A DNA stretch of 64,000 nt from Reichenbachiella ulvae (GTDB taxonomy: Bacteria; Bacteroidota; Bacteroidia; Cytophagales; Cyclobacteriaceae): positions 1,674,001 to 1,738,000 of the forward strand of contig NZ_JAOYOD010000001.1 of assembly GCF_025833875.1 (NCBI RefSeq), given 5' to 3'. Every line of letters starts with the position of its first letter. Positions within the stretch are counted from its first letter, which is position 1. Below are positions 25,184 through 35,178 of the stretch, one piece after another. The notes below the pieces were generated by a model. It was not told where the DNA came from and did not search any database. It was given only the letters and a program-made list of their open reading frames with translations. The position numbers and the translations under genes were made by a program.

Positions 25184-26251
25184 TTATTTCCTGTGTTTCT
25201 TTTTTGCTAAATCATGTAATACCAGCGGTATATCTTTCAACGAACAAACCCTGTCCGCTGCTCCTAATGCTATGGCCTCCTTAGGCATCCCAAACACGAC
25301 ACAACTGGCCTCATTTTGGGCCAAGGTATAGGCGCCGTTTATTTTCATCTTTAAGAGCCCTTCCGCCCCATCTTTTCCCATTCCAGTCATAATCAAGCCT
25401 ATGGCTTTCTCCCCCAACTGATTGGCGGCAGAGTCGAACAGAACATCCACTGAAGGAATATGTCCAGAGACCTTTGGTCCTCCTAACAACTTGATTCTAT
25501 AACCATTTCCTGCCTTGACCATCGTCAGATGTTGATCCCCTGGAGCGATGTATACTGTACCAGCAGTTACCATTTCATTGTTCTCCGCCTCTTTTACATG
25601 GATGGCACAAGTGTCGTTCAAGTACTGAGCATACTGCCCCGTAAATTCTACTGGCATATGCTGAACTACCAATATGGGAGGGAAATTAACCGGGAGTTGA
25701 AGCAATACTTCTTTCATGGCTTGAGTCCCACCTGCTGATGCCCCAATACAAATGACAGTATCTATTTTCTCATTGGCACCAACTGCAATGGGTACCAACT
25801 TCTTTGGTCTATCAACCAACAACTCTGAACGCTTTGGCAGATTTTCATTTCCAAAAGTCCTGACCATATCGATCAATTCTTTTTCCTGAAGCATGGTTGA
25901 TTTCAAGTTTTGAAAGTCAATGACAGGTTTATCCATTACTGCCACTGCACCATATTCAAGCGCTCTCACGCCTATTTCTGGATTCTTCGTTATGAGCGAT
26001 GAAAATACTATGGTTGGAATAGGATGCTGATTCATCAACTTCTTCAAAAAAGTCAACCCATCCATTCGAGGCATTCTAACATCCAACAATATCACATTAG
26101 GCTTTACCTCTCGCAATATCTCTACTGCCTCATAGGCATCATGTGCAGCACCTACCACTTCGATATCGCTGCTTTGTGAGAAGACAAATTCCATCATCTT
26201 CTGCACAGAGCGCGAATCATCTATGATTAATATCTTTATTTTGCTGCTCAC
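25184..26251 (-). CDS. cheB: Chemotaxis methylesterase/deamidase CheB
   Basis: 355 residues. An N-terminal receiver (phospho-Asp D57 in LLDVRMPRMDG) is joined to a methylesterase domain with catalytic Ser172 (IGASAGGTQ), His198 (VVQHMP) and Asp294 (MTGMGKDGAEG). It removes receptor methyl groups to provide adaptation. It starts with GTG, overlapping the CheD stop by 4 bp, so translation is probably coupled. Confidence 0.95.
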   Translation of the reverse strand: MSSKIKILIIDDSRSVQKMMEFVFSQSSDIEVVGAAHDAYEAVEILREVKPNVILLDVRMPRMDGLTFLKKLMNQHPIPTIVFSSLITKNPEIGVRALEYGAVAVMDKPVIDFQNLKSTMLQEKELIDMVRTFGNENLPKRSELLVDRPKKLVPIAVGANEKIDTVICIGASAGGTQAMKEVLLQLPVNFPPILVVQHMPVEFTGQYAQYLNDTCAIHVKEAENNEMVTAGTVYIAPGDQHLTMVKAGNGYRIKLLGGPKVSGHIPSVDVLFDSAANQLGEKAIGLIMTGMGKDGAEGLLKMKINGAYTLAQNEASCVVFGMPKEAIALGAADRVCSLKDIPLVLHDLAKKKHRK

Positions 26252-26724
26252 TTCTTCTCCTTATCTTGCCCTACAAAGCGCATTTTGACAATTCCACTTT
26301 GGGTATCAAAGATGATCTTTCTTCCTCTTTGTCCTCCGGTACTCTCGGCTACCAGTCTGATGCCATGCTCCTTCAAAAGGTCCTTGGCCACTACTGTATT
26401 CCTATCTCCTATTCTAGCTGTAAAGTCCACCTGATTTGCCCCTCCAAAAATCTTGGCTACCATATTTTCAGTCTTGCAGTTTTTGCGGTGCATTTCTTTG
26501 ATGAGCTTCTCTATAGCGATATTGCCAAACTTAGCTGTAGCCAAACCATTTCCATTCCAAAAGGGAAGCATGTAATGATTCATGCCACCTATCTGCCTTT
26601 TAGAATCATACAGACAAACAGCAATACATGAACCTAACACTGTGGTAACCTCGGTCTGCTGCCCTGCCACAAATAGATTGGAAGGATACAAAAAGTGTTT
26701 CGCTATTTTATCTACGGCATTCAA
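26248..26724 (-). CDS. cheD: Chemoreceptor glutamine deamidase CheD
   Basis: 158 residues with Cys33 (TVLGSCIAVCLYD) and His50 (GGMNHYMLP), the catalytic pair of the CheD family, plus KIFGGAN and the RIGDRN motif. It deamidates receptor glutamines and is regulated by CheC-type proteins, consistent with the CheC-like gene at the operon end. The only start is TTG at 26724, overlapping the upstream stop as TTGA. Confidence 0.93.
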   Translation of the reverse strand: MNAVDKIAKHFLYPSNLFVAGQQTEVTTVLGSCIAVCLYDSKRQIGGMNHYMLPFWNGNGLATAKFGNIAIEKLIKEMHRKNCKTENMVAKIFGGANQVDFTARIGDRNTVVAKDLLKEHGIRLVAESTGGQRGRKIIFDTQSGIVKMRFVGQDKEKK

Positions 26725-27611
26725 AAGCTCTGCTCGTCAGAATCCAAAAACAGTTCAAAGTCATCCTCTTCATAAATCTCTTCATCCTGAGATTCCAAAA
26801 CAGCGGGCAATGACACAGTAACCTCTGTACCCTTTCCAGGTTGAGAATGTATCTTGAGTGATCCATCCAATAGATCAACCAATGCATGAACGACTGACAA
26901 GCCTAGGCCATGTCCACCGTAATTCTTAGTGGTACCGGCATCCAGTTGATTAAATCTGTCATAGATATCGCCCAGATCCTCTTCGGATATACCTACACCA
27001 TTGTCCGAAACACTAAAAACCAACTGTCCATCACTATTCTTAGTCAGATCAACATTGACCTGGCCATTGTTAGCATCACAAAATTTATGAGCATTGGATA
27101 TCAGATTGGATAAAATTACAAGAAGCTTACCTCTATCCGACACCATCGATTCGTTAATATCCGCATCAACCACGCAAGCAATTTTCACATCGCCAAGCTG
27201 ACTTTGAACCATCGACACAGCCTCACCAATCACCTCAACACAAGTAAACTTACTCTTGGACATTCTAGCCTCTCCAGCTTCCAACTCAGCAGCCATGAAC
27301 AGGTTTTGGAGTTGAAAATTCAAGGCAGAAGCCTCTTTATATACCAGTTGAGTATTCCTCATTCTGGATTCCATTTCAGTATCAGTAGCCAGGTTTACCC
27401 TCAACAATCCTATGATAGAAGTCATCGGGTTATTGATCTCATTCTTAATATTGGATAGGAAATGAGATTTCAATTCTTCGGATTGCAATAGCTTATCATT
27501 GACTGTTTTTAGGTCAGACATGAATTGTTTCTGCTCAGAAAGCAATCGATTCTTTTCTTCAATTCTGATCTGGAGTTCCTCCAGCAGTTGTTCGTCTGTA
27601 AGCTGACTCAT
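26721..27611 (-). CDS. Histidine-kinase-like protein with Asn in place of the H-box histidine
   Basis: 296 residues, soluble. A coiled coil (1-48) leads to an H-box-like region FLSNIKNEINNPMTSI, where the canonical phospho-His position is Asn57 (compare the usual SHEIRTP). An HATPase_c domain follows with N box NLISNAHKF, G1 DNGVGI and G2 GGHGLGLS, so ATP binding looks intact. The C terminus is very acidic. Without the acceptor His it should not autophosphorylate in the usual way. It is encoded between cheR and cheD with 4-bp overlaps on both sides. Confidence 0.88.
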   Translation of the reverse strand: MSQLTDEQLLEELQIRIEEKNRLLSEQKQFMSDLKTVNDKLLQSEELKSHFLSNIKNEINNPMTSIIGLLRVNLATDTEMESRMRNTQLVYKEASALNFQLQNLFMAAELEAGEARMSKSKFTCVEVIGEAVSMVQSQLGDVKIACVVDADINESMVSDRGKLLVILSNLISNAHKFCDANNGQVNVDLTKNSDGQLVFSVSDNGVGISEEDLGDIYDRFNQLDAGTTKNYGGHGLGLSVVHALVDLLDGSLKIHSQPGKGTEVTVSLPAVLESQDEEIYEEDDFELFLDSDEQSF

Positions 27612-28483
27612 AGTGATTTTTGGTAAATAGTAGGTTTGATTAACTTAAGATCATCGTGATTTCTAAAAAGCGATTCTGAGTGTCCGACAAAGAGGTATCC
27701 TCCAGGGCGCAACTTCTTTACTAATCTCGCGATTACCTTTTCCTGATTGGGACGATCAAAATAGATTAAGACATTTCGACAAAATATGATGTCATAACTG
27801 TCTTCCATTTTGTAGTCCTCATCCATTAGATTAAGTCTACCAAACTTTGTTTTGGCTCTCAATTCTGGCTTAACTCTTACAAGTGGCTTTTTGGGATCCT
27901 TGCTTCGAAGAAAATAGTCTTTCTTCATTTGCTGCGGCAAATTGATGATACGGCTATTGTTATAAACACCATCAATTGCTGTTCTCAAAGCATCTACTGA
28001 TATATCTGTCCCGGATACGGTATAGTTTCGGTGACTCAACCCATGCTTTTTCATGTATTCTTCCATCACTATCGCGATGGTATAAATTTCTTCTCCTGTA
28101 GAGGCTGCCGAGCTCCAAATTTTAATCTCTGTAGATCTTTTTTCAGCAAACAACTCAGGCAATACGCGCAAATTCATAAAATCGAAGTGAGCAGACTCTC
28201 TGAAAAAATCCGTTTTGTTGGTAGAGACGGCATTGATCATTTTGACTACTTCGTCTGTCTCTTCATCGCAGAGCACCATATCGATATACTCGGCAAATGT
28301 GTTAAGATTCAACTCCTTTAGTCGCTTTTGCAATCTACCTTCTACCATCACTTTCTTATGATCCGGTAGTTTGATTCCGTAATTGCTAGTAATGAATGAG
28401 CTCAATTTTTTAAACTCCGACTGGCTCAACGCCTTACGCATCAAAGATTGATTCACTTCTGTATTTAAATTAGGTGATTTCAT
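27608..28483 (-). CDS. cheR: Chemoreceptor methyltransferase CheR
   Basis: 291 residues. An N-terminal helical domain is followed by the SAM-dependent methyltransferase with IWSSAASTGEEIYTIA (motif I), DISVDALRTA and DIIFCRNVLIYF. It methylates MCP glutamates with S-adenosylmethionine. No C-terminal pentapeptide-binding extension is evident beyond the core. It overlaps the next gene by 4 bp and follows the MCP gene by 14 bp. Confidence 0.95.
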   Translation of the reverse strand: MKSPNLNTEVNQSLMRKALSQSEFKKLSSFITSNYGIKLPDHKKVMVEGRLQKRLKELNLNTFAEYIDMVLCDEETDEVVKMINAVSTNKTDFFRESAHFDFMNLRVLPELFAEKRSTEIKIWSSAASTGEEIYTIAIVMEEYMKKHGLSHRNYTVSGTDISVDALRTAIDGVYNNSRIINLPQQMKKDYFLRSKDPKKPLVRVKPELRAKTKFGRLNLMDEDYKMEDSYDIIFCRNVLIYFDRPNQEKVIARLVKKLRPGGYLFVGHSESLFRNHDDLKLIKPTIYQKSL

Positions 28484-28497
28484 TGGTTATTAAGGAT

Positions 28498-30525
28498 TTA
28501 AAAACTCTCAAAATCTGAATCTGAAGCACCAGATGTACTTCCAAGATCCAATTCAATCCCTTTAATTTTCCTCTTTTCTTCATTGACTCTAACAGGACGA
28601 GCTACTGTAGGCTTCTTCTCTGTAGAAGTCACTGGTTTTGTAGTTACCTTAGGTTCGGTCTTAGGAGCCTCTTTCTTATCGACTTTACTTTCCTGGTGTT
28701 TGACCCAATCCTCCAGTTTAGCACTGTTGTCTTTTTTGCCTGATTTATTCTCAGCTGTAAAACTTACAGTACTAGCTCCATCTATCTCTTCATCTACTTG
28801 AAAGAAAGAAATCATATCAGTCAATTGATCTGCAAGGCTATTTAATTCCTCTGCATTGGCAGCTAGCTCCTCTATGCTAGAAGCGTTTTGCTGAGCCACA
28901 TCATTTAGTGTTTGAACAGCATTATTTATTTGTTCTGCACCGTTATTTTGTTCCACACTACTATTAGCAATTTCACGCACCAGTTTGGCTGTGGCCTGAA
29001 TCTCTGGCAACACTTTTTCCAGCATTTCACCAGACTCAGTCGCGGTATTTACACTACCTAGAGACACCTGATCTATTTCATTGGCAGCCAATTGACTTCT
29101 TTCGGCCAAGCGTCTGATTTCAGCTGCCACTACTGCAAAGCCCTTACCATGCTCACCTGCTCTTGCAGCCTCTACTGCAGCATTTAGTGCCAACAAGTTA
29201 GTCTGACGAGAGATCTCTCCTATGATGGAAATCTTGTCAGTAATTACTTTCATTGAGTTAACTGTTTTCTTCACAGCTTCATTGCTCTCATTCAGTCTCT
29301 CTACACCTGATACAGCCATTCGCTCTGTCTCCTGTGCATTCTTAGTGCTCTGTTCGATGTTAGCAGCCATTTCTTCTACTGATGCTGAAATCTCTTCTGC
29401 AGAACCTGCCTGCTCAGAGGAGCCTTCGGCCATCAACTGAGTTGTCTTATTCACCTCCATACTTGCAGTAGTCATGGATTTGGTACCTTCTTTAACAGCG
29501 GCGATAATATGCTTCAATTTGGTCGTCATCTTACCAAAATTATCAAGCAAGTCTCCCAATTCGTCATCCGAATATTTTTCGATTTTCACATTGAGATCAC
29601 CTTGCGACACCTTGCCTATTGCATCAGTAGCAACTTGAACAGATTTATTGATAGCTCTAATAACAATTAATGCAGTAAGAGCCGATGCAAATAGACCAAT
29701 GATCACCACTATTAAAACCAAATTTATAGCCTGTTCCTTTTCAGCCTCTACTACCTTGGAAAGGTCTACAATCAAGGAAGAAACTGCTGGCTCTACCTTG
29801 TGAACAGCAGCCCTAAGCTCTGCTCTTAAACCTTCGTTTTCGCTATAACCAATAAGTTTGTCCATATCGATCACATTCAAAAAAGTCTTTTTGTAGTTTT
29901 CGAGGTATTCTATATGCTGTGCTTCAGCCTCTCCTATCATTTGATCAACCAGACTTACCAACTTGTCTCGATATTTCAAATCAGCTCTGAGGAGATAATC
30001 CTTTTCATGACGTCTCAACATCAAAATATTAGTAAGGTTTCTCCAATCTGACATTTCGGCCTCCATTGTTTTGATGGCTTTTCTCATATCACCAATCAAA
30101 CCCCAGTCCTGGAAACCTCTTTCTCGAGTTCCATTCACTAATCCAGAAAACTTTGAATCATATTCTCCGAAATAACTTCTTAGATCTTTGATTTTAGCTA
30201 CATAGCCGTTTTCAATAATGACGTCATTAGATTCTAACCCATCCAAAAGAGACTTTACCTCTGCCAGTTTTTTGTGATACTTATCGATATTTTTACTTTG
30301 GCCACTTTCGTAGAAATCTGGATTTTTGCTCTCTCTGAGTAAAAAATCCTTTTCTGCACGTCTCATCTCCAAAGTACTGACCCAAATATCATTTACTCGG
30401 TCATTTACATCAGTCAATTCCTCGTATTTCGATATTGAGCTAAAGAACAGACTCAAAACGATTCCCAATACGGAAAACATCATGACGGCATAGATTATCA
30501 GTTTTAGTTTTATGGTCAATCTCAT
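28498..30525 (-). CDS. Methyl-accepting chemotaxis protein
   Basis: 675 residues. TM1 is near 8-30 and TM2 near 270-292 ([20 protein letters not shown]). The long helical periplasmic region between them, with two [12 protein letters not shown] / [12 protein letters not shown] repeats, resembles the bimodular helical (HBM) sensor. HAMP and the MCP signalling domain follow, with the hairpin tip [20 protein letters not shown] Lys/Thr/Pro-rich linker precedes a short conserved tail ([10 protein letters not shown]). It is the only receptor in the operon, so the input is presumably this protein's ligand. Confidence 0.93.
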   Translation of the reverse strand: MRLTIKLKLIIYAVMMFSVLGIVLSLFFSSISKYEELTDVNDRVNDIWVSTLEMRRAEKDFLLRESKNPDFYESGQSKNIDKYHKKLAEVKSLLDGLESNDVIIENGYVAKIKDLRSYFGEYDSKFSGLVNGTRERGFQDWGLIGDMRKAIKTMEAEMSDWRNLTNILMLRRHEKDYLLRADLKYRDKLVSLVDQMIGEAEAQHIEYLENYKKTFLNVIDMDKLIGYSENEGLRAELRAAVHKVEPAVSSLIVDLSKVVEAEKEQAINLVLIVVIIGLFASALTALIVIRAINKSVQVATDAIGKVSQGDLNVKIEKYSDDELGDLLDNFGKMTTKLKHIIAAVKEGTKSMTTASMEVNKTTQLMAEGSSEQAGSAEEISASVEEMAANIEQSTKNAQETERMAVSGVERLNESNEAVKKTVNSMKVITDKISIIGEISRQTNLLALNAAVEAARAGEHGKGFAVVAAEIRRLAERSQLAANEIDQVSLGSVNTATESGEMLEKVLPEIQATAKLVREIANSSVEQNNGAEQINNAVQTLNDVAQQNASSIEELAANAEELNSLADQLTDMISFFQVDEEIDGASTVSFTAENKSGKKDNSAKLEDWVKHQESKVDKKEAPKTEPKVTTKPVTSTEKKPTVARPVRVNEEKRKIKGIELDLGSTSGASDSDFESF

Positions 30526-30560
30526 GATTTATTATTTTTTAGTTTGCAGCTTAGTTTCAA

Positions 30561-31121
30561 CTATTTCTTCTTAGTCGATTTCTTAGGCTTAGCTTGAGTT
30601 TTAGTTGTTTCTTCTTTTTTTGTTTTGTCTTCTGGATGAATGGCCGATTCCAGTGCGATGATTTCATGGAGCGAGAACACTTGATCCAAATCCAAAATCA
30701 TAGCGAAATGCTCGTCAGAAGAGAACATCCCAAGTATGAACTTTTCATATTCATTGGATTCAAATTTTGGAGCAGGCTTTACTTCATCAGCTCTCAGCCC
30801 TATTACTTCCTGCACCTCATCTACCAATACTCCTACTGCCAGTCTCTGGCCAGCCGCATTGATCTCTACCACAATCACGCAAGTATCTACAGTAAATTCG
30901 GTTGGCTTCATACCTAGCTTTACTCTGGTATCTACCAATGGCACCATATGGTTTCTCACATTGATCACTCCTGTCATATAAAGTGGAGACCTTGGAATCT
31001 TAGAGATTTTGGGCACTTCGATGATCTCTATCACCTTAGTCACATTAACAGCAAAAAGCTCTTTGTCAAGGATAAAGCTCAGTACGTTTTCTGGTATCTG
31101 TGTATCTATCTTGGTTTCCAT
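30561..31121 (-). CDS. cheW: CheW coupling protein 2
   Basis: 186 residues, CheW SH3-like fold: VLSFILDKELFAVNVTKVIEI, IPRSPLYMTGVINVRNHMVPLVD and GVLVDEVQEVIGLRADEV. The C-terminal 25 residues are Lys-rich. It couples the MCP to CheA. It starts 3 bp after the stop of the other CheW. The two paralogues may give arrays of different composition. Confidence 0.92.
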   Translation of the reverse strand: METKIDTQIPENVLSFILDKELFAVNVTKVIEIIEVPKISKIPRSPLYMTGVINVRNHMVPLVDTRVKLGMKPTEFTVDTCVIVVEINAAGQRLAVGVLVDEVQEVIGLRADEVKPAPKFESNEYEKFILGMFSSDEHFAMILDLDQVFSLHEIIALESAIHPEDKTKKEETTKTQAKPKKSTKKK

Positions 31122-31124
31122 CTT

Positions 31125-31655
31125 TTATGACTTTTTAGATTTGGCGTGTGATTGATTCTCTTTGTTATCGGCAGCATCCCCTTCGTCAAGGGCAAAAGTT
31201 TTATCAAGGTTGAGTAGCATGATGAACTTATCACCTTTTTTGAACATCCCTGAGACAAAGTCCAAATCAAACTTGGCGTCAATACTAGGAGAGCTTTGAA
31301 TTTCAGCAGAAGGCACCGTGACTACCTCTTGTACTGCATCTACCAGCGTACCTACCAAGGTTTTTTCACCCTCTACTTCCATCTCGATCACCACAATACA
31401 GGTATCAACTGTTTCTTTGATAGGATCTAAACCGAACTTCACTTTAGTATCGATCAATGGCAAGATTTTACCTCTTAGGTTTTGAACTCCAGCCATATGC
31501 TTAGGTGCATTAGGTATGGGCGTGATGTTAGTCAGTTCCTGAATCTCAACCACCTTTTCTACCTCTACAGCAAAGGTCTCTTTGTCCAAATCGAAAGTCA
31601 AAAATGTCTTTTGATCAATCGTTTCTTTTACTTCAACATCTAATAGACTACTCAT
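31125..31655 (-). CDS. cheW: CheW coupling protein 1
   Basis: 176 residues with FLTFDLDKETFAVEVEKVVEI, IPNAPKHMAGVQNLRGKILPLID and GTLVDAVQEVVTV. Closely related to the next gene and evidently a tandem duplicate. It starts 2 bp after the CheA stop. Confidence 0.92.
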   Translation of the reverse strand: MSSLLDVEVKETIDQKTFLTFDLDKETFAVEVEKVVEIQELTNITPIPNAPKHMAGVQNLRGKILPLIDTKVKFGLDPIKETVDTCIVVIEMEVEGEKTLVGTLVDAVQEVVTVPSAEIQSSPSIDAKFDLDFVSGMFKKGDKFIMLLNLDKTFALDEGDAADNKENQSHAKSKKS

Positions 31656-31657
31656 GA

Positions 31658-33697
31658 TTAAGCTAGTTTTAGGTTTCCGTTTTTCTTCGAAATCAAATTG
31701 TTGGTATCCAGAACCAAAGCAATCTTGCCATCTCCCAGAATCGTCGCTCCTGAGACAAACTCCTGATTTCTGTAATACTTGCCGACGGGCTTCAATACAG
31801 CCTGGTACTCCCCTACGATCTCATCTACACAAAATCCGACTTCCTTGTCATGATCTTTGACAAGTATCACACTGTTGGTTTCTGGTGAAGTTTCTTCCGA
31901 AAGTTTAAACTCCCTTCTCAGGTCTATGTAAGGGAACTGTTTCCCATCCAAAGACACCACCGAGTTGAAATCGTTAACCACTTCGCTGCGTTTCATTTCG
32001 AAACACTTCTCTACACTAGAAAGTGGAATCACATAATCAGTAGCATCCACCTTCACCTGCAGTCCATCTATCACAGACAGGGTCAACGGCAAACCGATAA
32101 TAATCTTCGTACCTTCTCCTAAGGTGCTTTCCACACTGATGTCTCCCCTCAAGTCCAACACGTTCTTTTTCACCACATCCATTCCTACTCCTCTGCCCGA
32201 AAGATCCGTTACATCCTTAGCCATTGAGAATCCTGGTACGAAGATCAAATTCAATAATTCCTTTTGGGACAACTCGTCTGCCTGGTCTATCAAGCCATTC
32301 TTGATTGCCTTCTGACGAATTTTTTCTGTATCGATTCCTTTACCATCGTCCTCAATCTGCACATACACCTTGGTGCCTGAGTAGTATGAACTCAGTTTGA
32401 TAGTTCCCTTTTCAGGTTTGCCTCGTTGTGCTCTGATTTCCTTGGTTTCGATACCATGATCCAAACTGTTTCGGATCAAATGCATCAATGGATCGGCCAG
32501 GTTTTCGATTATAGTTTTGTCCAACTCTGTATCTCCACCTTCGGTGATGAAGTTGACAGACTTGTCAAGCTGAGCAGAAATATCTCTGACAGATCTGTGG
32601 AATCGAGTAAACAAATTCTCGATTTCCAACAGAGTCATGTCAAACGCTATATCCCTCAATTGTCGAGCGAGTTTTTCCATCTCGTCCGAAATCGCCTCTA
32701 AATTTGGGTCAAAATTGTTTTTGGCGTATAATGAAAGAGCCGCTTGTGTAGTGATCAATTCACTCACATGGTTCATCAATTCGTCTAATTTGTTGGAAGC
32801 AACACGGATGCTCGAAATGGCATCACCCTTCTCTCCTTTAGCTGCTGGTGCAGCTTTGGCGGTGGCTGTTGGTTCTGCATGTAGTTCATCTAACAGTTCC
32901 ATTACTCTCGAATAGCTAAAGTCTTCTCCACTATGCATGGCTGGAAGTAAAGCCTGAAAAGCTTCATTTTCAAGAATATTCCCTTCACAAACATGCTTGA
33001 TCTCCTTGACGTCTTCTTGCTGAGTAAAAATGAACACCTCTTGAATGTTACTCATGGGTTCGTCAGTAGCCAACAATACCTGCCAAGAAGTATAGCATTT
33101 GGTAGGATCGTAAGAGTCAGGAGAGTCTATGTTAATATAAGCATAAACCGCGGTATCTCCTATTTCTGTTAGCTCTTCTATCAGTAAAAATGGATTAGAA
33201 CCATCCTTCAAAAACTCTTCTCCTGGCTTAAAGTATACATGGTAAGTATGTTGTCCAGGTTTGGCTTTTTTCGCTTTTTTCGGAGCATTACTTCCCCACT
33301 TAGAGCCACCTACTAGCAACTCATCTATCTTCGCAGACAAAACCTTGTCGTTTTCTTTGTCCTTTGGATCCGGTAAGTCAGGATTCATGATCAACACTTT
33401 GACATGATCCATGCACTTCAAAGTACAATCGATGATCTCTGCGGTCAATGGCATCATCCCTGACCTTACTTTGTCAAAGATGTTTTCCAGATTATGGATG
33501 AAATCCGTCACTTTTTTGGAGCCGATCATACCACTACTGCCTTTGAGCGTGTGTATAGAACGAAACAAAGCAGCAATCAAATTCTCGTCTTCGGGTGCCT
33601 GCTCTGCCTCCAATAGATTTTTTTCGATCTTCTCAAAAAGCTCAGTAGCTTCATCCATGAAGATTTTTCTCAGTTGTATTAGGTCTTTCTCTTTCAT
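31658..33697 (-). CDS. cheA: Chemotaxis histidine kinase CheA
   Basis: 679 residues. The Hpt (P1) domain has the phospho-acceptor His49 in FRSIHTLKGSSGM. A P2-like domain spans roughly 150-260, then P3 dimerisation helices. The P4 kinase has HLIRNSLDHGIE, DDGKGID and GRGVGMDVV, and a C-terminal P5 CheW-like domain ends the protein. It phosphorylates the CheY-type receivers and CheB. It overlaps the upstream receiver gene by 1 bp. Confidence 0.96.
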   Translation of the reverse strand: MKEKDLIQLRKIFMDEATELFEKIEKNLLEAEQAPEDENLIAALFRSIHTLKGSSGMIGSKKVTDFIHNLENIFDKVRSGMMPLTAEIIDCTLKCMDHVKVLIMNPDLPDPKDKENDKVLSAKIDELLVGGSKWGSNAPKKAKKAKPGQHTYHVYFKPGEEFLKDGSNPFLLIEELTEIGDTAVYAYINIDSPDSYDPTKCYTSWQVLLATDEPMSNIQEVFIFTQQEDVKEIKHVCEGNILENEAFQALLPAMHSGEDFSYSRVMELLDELHAEPTATAKAAPAAKGEKGDAISSIRVASNKLDELMNHVSELITTQAALSLYAKNNFDPNLEAISDEMEKLARQLRDIAFDMTLLEIENLFTRFHRSVRDISAQLDKSVNFITEGGDTELDKTIIENLADPLMHLIRNSLDHGIETKEIRAQRGKPEKGTIKLSSYYSGTKVYVQIEDDGKGIDTEKIRQKAIKNGLIDQADELSQKELLNLIFVPGFSMAKDVTDLSGRGVGMDVVKKNVLDLRGDISVESTLGEGTKIIIGLPLTLSVIDGLQVKVDATDYVIPLSSVEKCFEMKRSEVVNDFNSVVSLDGKQFPYIDLRREFKLSEETSPETNSVILVKDHDKEVGFCVDEIVGEYQAVLKPVGKYYRNQEFVSGATILGDGKIALVLDTNNLISKKNGNLKLA

Positions 33698-34071
33698 TAC
33701 TTTCTGATCACTTTTTGTACAATCTTCAACAATCTATTTTGATCAAATGGCTTCTCAATCCAACCGGTCACTCCTTCTTTCTTAGCCACTAATTTCTTTT
33801 CGATATGGGACTCTGTGGTCAGCATCAATATCGGCGTGTACTTATACTGATCCATCTTTCTCACTTCCTTGACCAGACCTACCCCATCCATCTCTGGCAT
33901 GAATAGATCCGTGATGATCAAAGAAACCCTGTCCTCGATTTTTTTAAGTTGCTCCAGACCATCCAGGCCATTTACACCTTTATACACCTCATATCCCTCT
34001 CCCTTCAGTGTAACTGAAACCAATTCTCTGATACTCTCTGAATCGTCTACTATGAGAATAATTTTTTTCAT
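33697..34071 (-). CDS. CheY-type response regulator
   Basis: A 124-residue single receiver. The acidic pocket is VDDSES, phospho-Asp D55 in LIITDLFMPEMDG, with T in MLTTESH and K in EKPFDQ. It has no output domain and is probably the CheY fed by the adjacent CheA. Confidence 0.93.
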   Translation of the reverse strand: MKKIILIVDDSESIRELVSVTLKGEGYEVYKGVNGLDGLEQLKKIEDRVSLIITDLFMPEMDGVGLVKEVRKMDQYKYTPILMLTTESHIEKKLVAKKEGVTGWIEKPFDQNRLLKIVQKVIRK

Positions 34072-34077
34072 CTGTGT

Positions 34078-34443
34078 TTAGTCGTTAGTTGGGTATACAG
34101 ATAGTCCTGATACATGAACAAGTTCATCTACACCATCTGTCATATCGTGTTCAAAGCTCAATTGATTTCCGCCCTCTTCGGCTAGAATTTGTAGGTAGAA
34201 AAATAGCTGAACCACTGACAAATCGATTTCCTCTACATTTCTTAAACCAATATTCACTTTGGTATATTCAGTAAGAGCCAGCTCTGCTTTGCGATGGATG
34301 TCAACTACATTTTCTATAGTCAATAGGCCTTCCAAATAGATATGGACACCTTCCTGTCCATTGCCTAATGGCTCTAATTGCACTTTAAAGTTGCTTTGAG
34401 TGTCCGTATCAGGAGTATCTATGGCTTCTAGCTTTGCTGTCAT
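34078..34443 (-). CDS. STAS-domain protein
   Basis: 121 residues. The fold resembles SpoIIAA/STAS: GVHIYLEGLLTIENVVDIHRK, TKVNIGLRNVEEIDLSVVQLF. The usual phospho-Ser of anti-sigma-factor antagonists (a DSSG motif) is represented by EEIDLSVVQL, so a Ser may still be positioned at the helix start. The open frame extends to a TTG at 34464, but ATG 34443 is preferred. A small STAS protein inside a che operon is uncommon; its partner is unknown. Confidence 0.72.
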   Translation of the reverse strand: MTAKLEAIDTPDTDTQSNFKVQLEPLGNGQEGVHIYLEGLLTIENVVDIHRKAELALTEYTKVNIGLRNVEEIDLSVVQLFFYLQILAEEGGNQLSFEHDMTDGVDELVHVSGLSVYPTND

Positions 34444-34580
34444 GGCTAATTCTTTATTGATCAAATGATATTTCTTTATGATCCCATGAAAGCCAGTTTA
34501 CCTGTCGGTGGAGAAGGACTTCTCCTATGGTTTTGGTAGGTAGGCTATACATGGTTTGGATTTTAATGGGACTTGCCCGT

Positions 34581-34603
34581 TGAGCGCATCAATTATGCGC
34601 TCA
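34581..34603 (-). promoter_or_regulatory. Hairpin overlapping the stop codon of the first che gene
   Basis: TGAGCGCAT (34581-34589) pairs with ATGCGCTCA (34595-34603) around a 5-nt loop. It spans the stop of the receiver gene at 34593 and precedes a 150-bp gap, with a second small hairpin GGAGAA/TTCTCC at 34510-34525. Possible attenuation or processing site between gene 1 and the rest of the operon. Confidence 0.4.
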
Positions 34604-34970
34604 TTGCCGCTTGTTCCTTCACTTGAGAAACAGTTTCAATCAATACTTCAGGTTCGAATGGCTTCACGATATATCCGCATGCTCCCATTTTCTTCACCTT
34701 GTTGATGATTCTATCCTGTCCTACAGCACTAATCATAATTACTTTTGCTTCATTCTTTTCTGAAACCAATTTTTGAAGAATCTCTATTCCGAACATGTCG
34801 GGTAAGATATTGTCCAATGTGATTAAATCTGGTTTTAAAGATCTTGCGAGCTCAAGTGCCTTAGCACCTTCCTCTGCCTCACCTACTACGTCAAATCCCT
34901 GCTCGGTCAATGCCATTTTAATTAGGGCTCTCATGTACGCTGAATCATCTACTATCAATACGGTCTTCAT
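34593..34970 (-). CDS. CheY-type response regulator, first gene of the che operon
   Basis: 125 residues: VDDSAYMRAL, D53 in LITLDNILPDMFG, VIMISAVGQD and VKPFEPEVL. Single receiver without output. The gene lies 33 bp downstream of a consensus promoter and is separated from the rest by 150 bp containing hairpins, so it may be made in excess of the others. Confidence 0.92.
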   Translation of the reverse strand: MKTVLIVDDSAYMRALIKMALTEQGFDVVGEAEEGAKALELARSLKPDLITLDNILPDMFGIEILQKLVSEKNEAKVIMISAVGQDRIINKVKKMGACGYIVKPFEPEVLIETVSQVKEQAAMSA

Positions 34971-35002
34971 GGTTCTGTTATTTTGTGCGAAAAACTATAA
35001 TT

Positions 35003-35033
35003 CAAAAGTAGGGAGAGGAGCTCTCAGAGGCAA
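35003..35033 (-). promoter_or_regulatory. Promoter of the chemosensory operon
   Basis: On the minus strand TTG (35031-35033), 20 bp, TACTTTTG (35003-35010): full Bacteroidota consensus. The start codon at 34970 is 33 bp downstream. Confidence 0.7.
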
Positions 35034-35178
35034 TCCTGAGTTTTTGTCATTTATTTCTAAGCAAAAAGACTTAGAAAGTTCTCATAGGACTCCTAAAGAT
35101 TGTTTTGTCACTTTGGTGGGCTTAGACTATATTTAATTTCCAATCATCAAAACTTAACCATTACACTAAATTATAGGC

